This document shows, one piece after another, positions 21,274 to 30,436 of a stretch of DNA of 64,000 nt. Source of the stretch: Bryum argenteum. Taxonomy: Eukaryota > Streptophyta > Bryopsida > Bryales > Bryaceae. Each line of letters begins with the position of its first letter. Position 1 is the stretch's first letter. The notes under the pieces are model-generated. The model ran no database searches. It was not told the DNA's origin and saw only the letters and a program-made list of their open reading frames with translations. The stretch is from NCBI GenBank assembly GCA_037043015.1, contig CM073322.1, positions 9,373,601-9,437,600 on the forward strand. The letters run 5' to 3'. A program made the translations under genes and the position numbers.

Positions 21274-21670
21274 AATGATAGGGGAGGGTCAGTGGTCTTA
21301 GTTTTAAAGTGGGTTGGTAGGTGTAGGGTGTTTGAGTGCCTTCTTTTGGGTTAGGTGTGGAGAAAAAACCTATTCGTGATGTGGTTAACTTATTACTCTT
21401 TGCCATAAGTAGAGTGTCTGTTCGTGTTGTAATTAATGCAGTGGCGTTTGTCATAAGAAAAATGTCTGTTCGTGTTGGAATTAAGGAAGTGACATTAGTC
21501 ATGAATAGTCTGTCTATTGGTGTTGTGCTTGTCTCAATGTCATTTTTCATGATTGGGAAATTTGTTTGTGTGATATCCTTCATGTCATTTATCATGAGTA
21601 ATAGCAGAGAATGTTGAGTATTCATAGTATTAGAAGAGGCGGCCATGTGTAGGTGTTTATATAGGTGCAT
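21104..21670 (-). CDS. LINE 5' small ORF with ~20-residue internal repeats
   Basis: A 188-codon open frame at the LINE 5' end, overlapping the main ORF by 170 bp in another frame. Near-repeats of about 20 residues occur in tandem: MTNVTSLIPTRTDIF, MTNATALITTRTDTLL, MAKSNKLTTSRIGFF. No nucleic-acid-binding motif typical of LINE ORF1 proteins (RRM, CCHC, esterase) is visible. It may be an ORF1 remnant, or merely open because the sense strand is A/C-rich and poor in stop codons. Confidence 0.35.
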   Translation of the reverse strand: MHLYKHLHMAASSNTMNTQHSLLLLMINDMKDITQTNFPIMKNDIETSTTPIDRLFMTNVTSLIPTRTDIFLMTNATALITTRTDTLLMAKSNKLTTSRIGFFSTPNPKEGTQTPYTYQPTLKLRPLTLPYHFVPNIWTSLTQTTTLTPQDKNPTYTPSPQYIQRSTNAQFKYTYYSPLPNLHPLTPC

Positions 21671-21697
21671 GTATATATTGGTATTTGCGTTAGTAGT

Positions 21698-22660
21698 ATG
21701 ATGTTCTATTTAATTATATTTTTAGTAAAATACAAAATGTTATTGAGAACTCGGTTGATGGCTTATATTCCCAAAATGGTTGATAAGTTGGATTCTTGAT
21801 GTTCTTTGATAAAATTATAAAATATTATTTTTAATTTATTTAAGAACTCGGTGAATGGTCTTCTCGAAAGGGTTGATTTTTCAGATAGTTGATGCTCTAT
21901 TTAATTATATTTTTAATAAAATATGAAATGTTATTGAGAACTCGGTTGGTGGCTTATCTTCCCAAAAGGTTGATAAGTTGGATTCTTGATGTTCTTTGAT
22001 AAAATTATAAAATATTATTTTTAATTTATTTAAGAACTCACTTGGTGAATGGTCTTCTCGAAAGGGTTGATTTTTCGGATAGTTGATGTTCTATTTAATT
22101 ATATTTTTAGTAAAATATGAAATGTTATTGAGAACTCGGTTGGTGGCTTATCTTCCCAAAAGGTTGATAAGTTGGATTCTTGATGTTCTTTGATAAAATT
22201 ATAAAATAATATTTTTAATTTATTTAAGAAATCGGTGAATGGTCTTTTTAATTTATTTAAGAACTCGGTGAATGGTCTTCTCGAAAGGGTTGATTTTTCA
22301 GATAGTTGATGCTCTATTTAATTATATTTTTAATAAAATATGAAATGTTATTGAGAACTCGGTTGGTGGCTTATCTTCCCCAAAGGTTGATAAGTTGGAT
22401 TCTTGATGTTCTTTGATAAAATTATAAAATATTATTTTTAATTTATTTAAGAACTCACTTGGTGAATGGTCTTCTCGAAAGGGTTGATTTTTCGGATAGT
22501 TGATGTTCTATTTAATTATATTTTTAGTAAAATATAAAATGTTATTGAGAACTCGGTTGATGGCTTATCTTCCCAAAAAGGTTGATAAGTTGGATTCTTG
22601 ATGTTCTTTGACAAATTTATAAAATATTATTTGAACATTTTATGTGAGAATTCATTTGGT
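21698..22660. repeat. Satellite array, right part
   Basis: About five more copies of the 193-bp dimer, in phase with and the same orientation as the left part, ending near 22,660 in a decayed unit (TTCATTTGGTGGATTGTC). One unit near 22,220-22,260 carries a short internal duplication of TTTTTAATTTATTTAAGAA. The last 200 bp before the next gene are AT-rich. Confidence 0.95.
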
Positions 22661-22909
22661 GGATTGTCTTTAAAAAATGTTGACAGTTCGGATTTTTAAT
22701 GTTCTTTTTAATGTTCAAATATTTAATAATTATTTAATTAATGTATACAATAGATATTATTTTTATCTAAAAAAGTATTAATAAAATCTCTCTTCTAAGG
22801 GGAAAAAATTAAAATTTATTGTTAAATTAATTATATAATTCGGATAATAGTAAAAAAGTTTAAAATTCCGTTCTTGATTCTAATTGGTTTTTTATTTATT
22901 TTATTTAGA

Positions 22910-24381
22910 ATGGCGAGCAAGAGAAGAGGAAAGAGACCGTCTAAACGGCGTCGTGAGAATATTACTTTATCGAGTGGTGAAGATTTGATATTAGGAGAAA
23001 ATGAAGATTTCTTCTGTTCTGCATGTAGCAAAACAGTTGCTCAACAAGGACTTGATAATCATTTCAAGGGAAGAATTCACAAGAACATGGAGAAGTTGGA
23101 GTTGTTTTATCCTTTTCTCTTGAAACAAGGTCTAAGTTTGATGGAAGGGAGAAAGAGTTTCAAGTGCGCCAAGGAGTGCTGCCAGAGGGAGAATTTGCCG
23201 GCACATTACGAACAGCTCGAACTTCATGTGTTCAAAAAACACTTCTCTACTGTTCAACCTGTTTACCCTGCTCCATCGCCTTCAGCATACAGAGGTTCTT
23301 AATTACCAAAGGTTATTTATGGTAACCAAGGAGCAAAGCATACCAAGCAGTTTTGGAAGAACTTCGATTTACATGCAGCCATGGGGAGTTATGAGAAACT
23401 TACAGCTCCAACCACTATCCTATCCAAAGGTACAAATGAGTTTCTTCTTCAGATTGTGAATGGACAATTCAATGAGACTGATCTGCAGGAGATGACCTCT
23501 TTGGCATTGTACCTTGAAAAGAATGGTAATGCTGTGAGGAAGGATCCAAGGAAAGAGGGAATAAAAGGTGCCACGAGAATGATGTGCCATGGTTTTCGCC
23601 ATGCCCACGGCTATATAGGAAGGTAAGTTATATTATTTCAAATAATACTTTTATATTTTTTTTCAATTTTTGTTCTTGTTTATTTGTTATTTAATGTTTT
23701 ATAATTATTTTTATATAAATATTATTCTTAAGAAATGTTTTTTGCAGATTTAAGCAAGATGACCCTGTGTGTTACCTTCATGCTGATAAGCTAGCTTCTA
23801 TGCTCTACAACCATTCGAAGTCATTATTTCCAACAGTCTTGGAGCAGTCGGAGATGATTTGGGCAAAAGAGAATTTACCAGCTGGTGTTGGTAGAGTTGG
23901 TGAATCTCCTTACACAGCAATAAGTGTTACGAAGGATTATTCTTGTAACCCTCATACCGACGATGAAGATCTGAACTACGGCTTTTTTATATGGTTGGGA
24001 GCTGCTGGTAAGTATTCTTAAAACTTTACGATACATTTTTTTGTTTTTTTGTTTTTATTCTTTCTAAGTTTTTAATTGTAGTTATATTTTTTGAATGTAG
24101 GTACCGAAGATGATGCTGGAAATGAAACGAGGTTTTATTTTCCAGCTCTTGGGTACTATTTTAATCCTGCTATAGGAGATATTCTTCTGTGCAAGAGCAA
24201 TGATATAGTTCATTGTTCGAAGACTACTGGATCCACTGGACAACTGGGTATTGCGTTGTTTCAGAAGTCTACATTTTTTCAAGGTTATCATCTATTGCAG
24301 CAGAAGCTACGTGACGGTATCAATGACCGTTTAACTAGCAGTTGGTTAGCCTCAGAAGTATTTTATGGTGCTTCTTTTTAG
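22910..24381 (+). CDS. Zinc-finger plus TET/JBP-like 2OG-Fe(II) dioxygenase, with an in-frame stop
   Basis: Three exons, 22,910-23,622, 23,748-24,007 and 24,101-24,381, join by GT-AG (GTAAGT donors) with phases kept, giving 417 residues plus stop. The N-terminus is basic (KRRGKRPSKRRR). Then come FFCSACSKTVAQQGLDNHFK...H (C2H2-type) and a second Cys/His cluster (CAKECC...HVFKKHF). The C-terminal half fits a double-stranded beta-helix dioxygenase: PHTD (His307, Asp309), FPALGYYFNPAIGDILL, then VHCS (His362) as the third iron ligand. The arrangement resembles TET/JBP enzymes that oxidise methylcytosine or thymine in DNA. The basic 2OG-binding residue expected after the last His is not obvious (STGQLGIALF). 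Codon 131 (23,300-23,302) is TAA, in frame with coding on both sides, so the gene is a recent pseudogene, uses readthrough, or contains a base error. It starts 250 bp after the satellite ends. Confidence 0.6.
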
Positions 24382-26060
24382 ATTTTATTTCTTTTTACTT
24401 TTCTTTGTGTATAGAGAAATGCACAATGTTGAATATTTTGTTTTCTGTATATAAATTTGGATTTGTATTTGGACTGTAAATCTTCAATACATATGTATAA
24501 TGGTATTGTTTTACATAAAGTATTCTTTAATAATCTTGCATTTCATAAATGTACATTTTTTGTTTACTACAATGAAAGTAAATGTTCATATTATATAAAT
24601 TTAATATATATTTAACAGTAAAAATTACAAAGTTCATAGCTTTTCCAAGGATTTCTGAGTTCTATTTAAATCAAATTTCAATTAATGATATGTTATTGAA
24701 GAAAATGTTTAAAATAATTCTACTATATTCAATTTACAGCTCTAGTATGCTCTTAGTCAACATTTATTACTTAAATAATTTTCTATAGAAATTGACTATA
24801 ATTTAAGTGGTTAGTGTAAATGAGATGAAATTGTTATAAATGGATACATATTGTACTTAAAGAAGGAAGTGTTGCTCCAACTTTGAACGTTATGAAATCA
24901 AAAATGAAATACATTTAACTGTGAATTTCGGAAAAAATACCTCAAAATTGGGTATGGTTCAGTATCTTACGGTTGGAAGTCTACAAAAAATACATATATT
25001 TGTTATGTACCTCCGAGAGTCTATAGAGACTAAAAGTCGTAGTTTTTAGATTTCAAGCTCCTAAAAATACAAGGAAATATAGATGTTAAATGATAAGAGA
25101 CATGTTATTTGCTTAAAACCCTTTTTATACAACCATAGTATTCAAAGTTTGAAGATATCTCTGCTTGTTAAATTTCTGTCGAAGAGGAATAGTGCTCATT
25201 GACAAGGGTACGCATTATCTTTTCTTAAATTCAAATTTAATGAATAATTTGAACACAATTAAGTGGTTTTTTATACATTTACTTCAAAGGTACCAGACGA
25301 TTTATTTCAAAAACCTATAGGAACACTAAGTATGCGGCTGGATACATGACAGCTTGCTCTAAGGTAACAAGCACCAAATAGACATGAAGAAATGCACGAT
25401 ACGTATAGATATCTGTATATGGCAAGAAAATAATATCAAACACCCGCCTCTTACCCAGAAGCTGACACTGATACTATTTTTTAATTAGTCCATAATTTGT
25501 TGGATATTCTCCTTAAATTGGCTCCTCTACCTTTGTGGAGTAGACATTTTTCTAGATAAAGTATTTATACGAAACTATAAGAATCAACTATAAGCTGTTT
25601 GTGTGCAGCTTGATACATGAACTCAATCTTGAGAACCACATTTCCGCAGAACAATGCATGAAAATCATAAGTATTAGGTTCATACCTACAATAAAGAGGA
25701 TAGGAAGTCTTCTACAAAAACATGTTGTTGAGATGAGAATATGACATTTACCCACAGTAACCTTCAAGCTTATGTGGAAGTACATTAACTTTTACATTAA
25801 TTTTTATTGCACCAATCAATATATTATCAGCTTCATCTTCTGCAATGTCATTGCAAAGACTAGCTTTTGAACACTTTTAAAGTTATTTCGAATGTAAGGG
25901 TGCCCAACTGCAAGATCGGTTTTTGGGAGAACGTTTATTGGCCCCATTTCAATTAACGCGAACGCACATTGTCTTTAATTTTCTTTAACGGTTTAGGGTT
26001 TTAAAAATCCGAATCTCAATAGTAGCTAGATAAGTATCTCCAATTTCGCATTTTATAACT
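24382..26060. other. AT-rich intergenic DNA
   Basis: No supported gene. The only recognised item is the decayed SINE-like copy near 25,330-25,480. Confidence 0.5.
25330..25480 (+). mobile_element. Diverged second copy of the SINE-like element
   Basis: The body GATATCTGTATATGG, AATATCAAACACCCGCC, TCTTACCCAGAAG aligns to GTATATCTCAGTATATGG, AGTATCAACCACCCGGCC, CCTACCCGAAAG of the 13.8-kb copy in the same order and spacing. The tRNA-like head is not clear here, so this copy is older or truncated. Confidence 0.5.
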
Positions 26061-26061
26061 C

Positions 26062-26291
26062 TTTGATAATTAGTGTTAGATACAGTAATTAAATAATTAG
26101 TGTTAGATACAGTAATTTACATAAACATGTTATAAGTTTTTACTGTTGTTCAATAATTTTACCCACTATATTGGCCAAGATGGGGTCCTTATATAGTATC
26201 AGAATCAATGCTCATGTTAATTATTATTTTTTTAAGTAAAAACTTATAGCATTTCCAAATCTTATAATAATCTAACACTAATTATCAAATT
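26062..26291. mobile_element. MITE-like inverted-repeat element, ~230 bp
   Basis: The outer ends TTTGATAATTAGTGTTAGA (about 26,063) and TCTAACACTAATTATCAAA (about 26,273) are exact reverse complements. An inner pair, TTATAAGTTTTTACT and AGTAAAAACTTATA, is also complementary, so the whole segment can fold into a long imperfect hairpin. The left end carries an extra tandem copy of ATAATTAGTGTTAGATACAG. No coding capacity and no clear target duplication. Confidence 0.65.
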
Positions 26292-26773
26292 TAGTGTAGT
26301 TTTTTTCCGACTCATATTCTAATTAATACCAAAGTATCACATGGGTAATACATAATTACCATGGAAGAATCAAAAAGAATTACCGAAGAAGTTCATGAAG
26401 GGGAAAGTAGATGGATTCTCAGTAAAAAACTTCCCGAACAGTAGTTCTTAATGAGGAGAAGTTACATCATAGTAATTTCATTAATAGAAACGTAAATTCC
26501 AACTTCCAATCAAAGCGCAGCCGATTTCGAAATTAAGGAGCTGGGATGACGTGCGCCGGCGGCGCAGTGGCGGTGGTTGCACTCACTGTCACCACTCTTC
26601 CTCATTCTGTCGTTGTTGAGCATCAACGATGTGGAGCTCGCGAATCGTGTAGGAGCGTTTCTCGTGGCGTGTCCTCCAACTGCACCGTCGGCACCCATTG
26701 CCGAACTCATGCTCTCGACTGCCGACTTCCAGTGAGACTTGGTTCCATGGCGAATCAACTGAGTGTTTCTCGT

Positions 26774-27670
26774 TTATGAAGGTCGACTAACTGCACTTGG
26801 AGGTCGACAAACTGGTCGAACCAGCTTTTTCGCTTCTGAGAATGTGTCGCTCCTTGCCGACAATGCTTCTTTTGTTACCTGGAAAGAACTCGCCCTCCTA
26901 GATCAGAAGCAGAGTCCGAAACGAGGGAGTTCCCCGAGCGAAGCTCACGTGAACCACTTACAGGTAAATCTTTGTCCCGGTTTGTTTGCTTCCATCTATG
27001 ATCGAGCTTTGCTATCATGGGTTATGTGCGCTTTTTAGTTGGTTGGTATCATCGGCGTGGGTTTTTACATTTATCGGCTTTGTTATCCGCAATGCATTTG
27101 TAGCGACGGTTTGAGTCCCTAAACTTAGTTACTCATCATTATGCGCAAAGATTACTACATTGCTGAGTCGAGTGTCGGGTTGTTCATGTGGAGTTGTTCT
27201 TTTTCATATTGCAGGATCAAAGGAAGCTGAGTGGTGTACGGACACCTTGCTACGCCTTAGAAGGCTGTCGTAAGCATCACATCGTGTACATAAGGTTACA
27301 CCTTGTATTCATGAGGTTATGAAGGTCCACTAACTGCACGAAGAAAGAGATCTTATCATGGTGGTTGTGGTTTCCAGGACACAAAAAGGAGTGAATGCCA
27401 AGGAGCTTTTCCACTTGTATATTGTTTTGTGGATTCAAGACAAGCGTGTGCATCTGCTGGATCTTTGCAAGTTTGAAAAGGTAATGAACTACTCCCATTG
27501 AAAGCTCGTACATTTGTTTTATGATTGTCCTTCGATGATGATTACTAAAAGGTTCATTGGATTGAGTAGTTGTTCTCCTTGTGACCGAGGAAAAGCTGTT
27601 TTCGTATCTGAAAATGGATTTGTGGTTGCTTGTAGTGGTTCCGCTGATGAGCCGGTCCGTATCAGCGGTG
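26774..27670 (+). other. Candidate 5' exons of the DUF7869-type transposon gene
   Basis: Spliced coding sequence is plausible here. A frame with FFASENVSLLADNASFVTWK and EAHVNHLQ ends at a donor (CAG|GTAAAT, 26,963). It continues in phase after an acceptor (TTGCAG, exon from 27,215) with DQRKLSGVRTPCYALEGCRK. A further frame from 27,358 (KGVNAKELFHLYIVLWIQDK) ends at AAG|GTAATG. Another (VFVSENGFVVACSG, about 27,600) precedes the palindrome region. The order matches the minus-strand relative at 4.4-0.5 kb. No domain was recognised and the joins are inference. Confidence 0.35.
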
Positions 27671-28580
27671 TGTGGAAGCCTGGCAGTTGCGGGCAACGTA
27701 TTCTTTTATGTTCTTTTACATGTGTGAAGACCTAATTGCAACGGTGAGTGCTTTCTCTTCAAGCGTACATTGTTGGTCTTTCACGAGCTCGTATTTCTTT
27801 TGATGTAAATATTTTTATACAGTGTATTCTAGTTATATAATTATGGTATAAAAAATTAAATTTGACGTCGTATAGTACAGCTTGTGCAAAATTTGTATAC
27901 TTCCAGTGGGCAATTGCCCACTGGGAAGGGCGTTTAGAAAAAATCGACTGACCGGGCAGCACTTGTATGTGATGCAAATGACTAGTCCAGAATTAGTTCG
28001 GGCAGTTTTAGATATAATTCATCAGGTTGTCAAGAGTCTGTGAAGGAAATAAGAAACAAATTTTCTTGAGTCGGAATAGATTTCATCGTCGGTAGCTCCA
28101 AGTAAAAACAACCACTAGCCATGAATATTTGATTGTCCAATAAACGAATGTTCATTGTTTGTTGTTTCTTAAGTGGCAGTGGACAATTGCCCATGGCATT
28201 TGTCTCCCACGGACATTAACTAGAGTCTTCATTTGTAAGGAGGCGTAAGAGCTGACCTCAGACGGTACATCTCGAATACTCAAGAGAGTTGTTTGAATCC
28301 TACGCTTAAGTGAGAAACTTGTTTCTAATATCTGAGCACAACTCACATGTTAAACACTAGGTAATTGATTAATTGAACAGGGTTGACAAGTTAAAAGCAG
28401 TGAAGAGTTTGCAGCATGGAGTTATGATGCAGATTAGTCTCGTAGGCATAGCGTTTCTTAGTATCATGGTTATTGGTCGGCCTGAGTCAGGGAGGGAGCC
28501 AGTTAGCAATTGACTTCTAGGAAGAGCGTTTATGAAGATTAAATTGATTGAGTCGCACTAGTGTGTGGTGCAGAGAATTC
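27640..28580 (+). repeat. Long inverted-repeat copy B (mate at 3.5-4.2 kb)
   Basis: Reverse-complement partner of copy A. It carries a perfect palindrome at 27,903-27,924 where copy A has the half-decayed one at 3881-3902. A segment at about 28,010-28,420 is absent from copy A and contains another palindrome (28,177-28,195), so the family gains or loses palindrome-bearing segments. Confidence 0.85.
27903..27924. repeat. 22-bp perfect palindrome (AGTGGGCAATTGCCCACT core)
   Basis: Eleven-base arms with CAATTG at the centre and CC/GG at the outer ends. An identical 22-mer occurs at 28,838-28,859. Near-identical forms lie at 29,559-29,576 and 2996-3017. Confidence 0.9.
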
Positions 28581-28837
28581 ACGAAGTTCAGTCTGAAACT
28601 GCCCGGTCGTAACTCAGTATTATGAGTTTGTCAAATGTCGGAAGTATCTAGGAGACAACTACTCTAGAGTCGGAAGAGCTTCCGCCTTTAGTTTCTTGAA
28701 GTACATGACTAGACAAATACTCTAGAGACGGAAGTCGGAACAGCTTCCGCCTTCAGTTTCTTCAAATACATGACTAGTACACTTTTTGAGATATAATCAT
28801 TATTATAGGGATTTAAATGAGTATAATCTTTGAAGTG

Positions 28838-28859
28838 CCAGTGGGCAATTGCCCACTGG
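28838..28859. repeat. Second copy of the 22-bp perfect palindrome
   Basis: Identical to the 27,903 copy while the flanking sequence differs, so the palindrome itself is what is conserved or mobile. Weaker relatives in this block lie at 28,177, 28,499, 29,748 (AGTAGGCAGTTGCCTACT), 30,119 and 35,841. Confidence 0.9.
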
Positions 28860-29558
28860 ATTTTTCTCCTGGAGCAGTCTGTGAAAATGTTAAGTGTGTA
28901 ATAGCTGATCTTTGATGTCAGTTGCCAAATACTCATGAGGCGTTTGAATACTACGTTTGTTTTTAGTGAAACTTGTTCTGCAGTTCTAAGCACAGCGCTG
29001 CAGTGGGCATATTAGATTGTAGGCAATTGATCAATTGGACAAGGCTGATTAGTTAGGAGCACTGATGAAATCGCAACATCAAATTACGACTACATAGGAC
29101 AAAATTGAAGTAATTATTGTAGTTAAGAATTGAAGTAATTATTCTAGTTAATAATTAGTATAGAGAAAAATGATTGAATAGACTTTACTTGGGATGTATT
29201 AGTAATGTTATTCTTTAATCTTGTAGTATAGTACTTAGGAAAAACATTGATACCGTAATAATCAAGCCTTTGTAGGTTAACATCGGGCTATGTAAAGATA
29301 TCGGAGAGCGGATTAGAAGTGAGACCTGCTGCATCCTCACCATTTCCAGAGGTGCGTTGTCTGCTTTAACTCTTGATAATAGATATGCTTCTACTACTAA
29401 CCTCTGAGTTATAATTAATCTTGTACAAAAATAGGAGTAAAAATGAGAACGAGTGACGAGCAATCACTGATGTTGAATTACAGAAGTCTACTGGGATTGG
29501 GTAAAAATGTCGAGTATGGAAGAAGTAAAAGTAGGATGCCAGTACCGAGCTTACGACA

Positions 29559-29576
29559 AGTGGGCAATTGCCCACT
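29559..29576. repeat. 18-bp perfect palindrome AGTGGGCAATTGCCCACT
   Basis: Exact 18-bp core of the family, about 700 bp after the 28,838 copy and 190 bp before a compensated variant at 29,748-29,765. There both arms have changed from GTGGG/CCCAC to GTAGG/CCTAC, keeping the pairing. Confidence 0.85.
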
Positions 29577-30227
29577 GGATCCGTAACAAGTGACAGTAAT
29601 TCATCTTTGGGGACCACACCTAAATTATGTGAAGAAAACTGTATTGATGCATGTAGAGGTGTTACATGTGGCCCCTTTTGAAAATGCCAATATGTATAGT
29701 GTAGAGAATGGTATAGGATGCAGTAATGAAAAGCGGAGTAAAGTTCTAGTAGGCAGTTGCCTACTGGTAAACTACCCATGTATGCAAATCCAATTTTGTG
29801 CATACTTATTCCTCTAAATTCATTATTGGGAAGGATACTCGGGCACTGAATAGTAAGTGTACTCATAAAAGCTTGTCAGGTTCTGTACGACGGGAGCAGT
29901 GGAGGAATCACGAGCGGTTTACGACCAACCCCTACTGCCTTCCCAGATCTTTTTATATGCAGAGGTGCGATGACAAACTTTGAGCCTAACAGTAGGATGC
30001 GTGTTATCAGCACTTTGAGTTCTGAAGTAATTTACTTGAGAAATCATGATTATCATTATTTTATTATTACATTATCGAGTACTAAGAATAGTGTCATTGG
30101 TAAGCATAACAGAGACATTTGGCAATTGCCCACTGCATTTGTGACTTAACTCGTCCATGTAATGCACACTTTGAGACATGGTGAAAGTAAATCATGAAGG
30201 AAACGATGTTGATGTATAGAACGCCGT

Positions 30228-30436
30228 TGTAAGAGTCTAGCTGTCAAAACAAGCAAAAACTACAAAAGAAATATATTGATCCAAGACTTAGGTTTACAAT
30301 GAATAAGAGTCCCTTATATACTAATCTCTTGGCTCAACTGCCGAGGCTATACTTTAGCTCTACTGCCGAAGTTCTATTTATAAAATTAATAGCGAGTGAA
30401 CATCCGAGCTTATCAACGAGGCCTTGGCCCATGACA
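30228..30436 (-). repeat. LTR (3' LTR of the gypsy element)
   Basis: A 209-bp direct repeat of the segment ending at 35,748. It contains TATATACTAATCTCTTGG and GGCTATACTTTAGCTCTACT, and abuts the GCCGT target duplication. Confidence 0.92.

Larger units (their letters stand above)
13521..21697 (-). mobile_element. LINE (non-LTR retrotransposon) inserted in the satellite
   Basis: An 8.2-kb element reads on the minus strand: 5' region and small ORF (about 21.67 kb), main ORF with 2A-like motif and APE endonuclease, RT with YADD, an extra domain, RNase H, and a CCHC-type C-terminal tail ending at 14,164, then a 3' region of about 640 bp. Satellite is intact on both sides: the left flank ends GGATAGTT, the right flank resumes GATGTTCTATTTAATTAT, consistent with insertion into one repeat with little or no target duplication (a 4-bp TAGT is possible). 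The sense strand is A/C-rich and G-poor throughout. The reading frame breaks at least four times: near 18,560, between 17,720 and 17,170, near 15,690, and around 15,450-14,900. This copy is therefore inactive. The clade is unresolved; APE plus RNase H with this tail fits I/R1-like or green-lineage LINEs. Confidence 0.93.

Noticed and set aside
15778-21617. Many plus-strand reading frames of 60-120 codons
   Set aside because: They are antisense to the LINE and open because its sense strand is A/C-rich; the peptides are Val/Gly/Cys/Trp-rich and resemble nothing.
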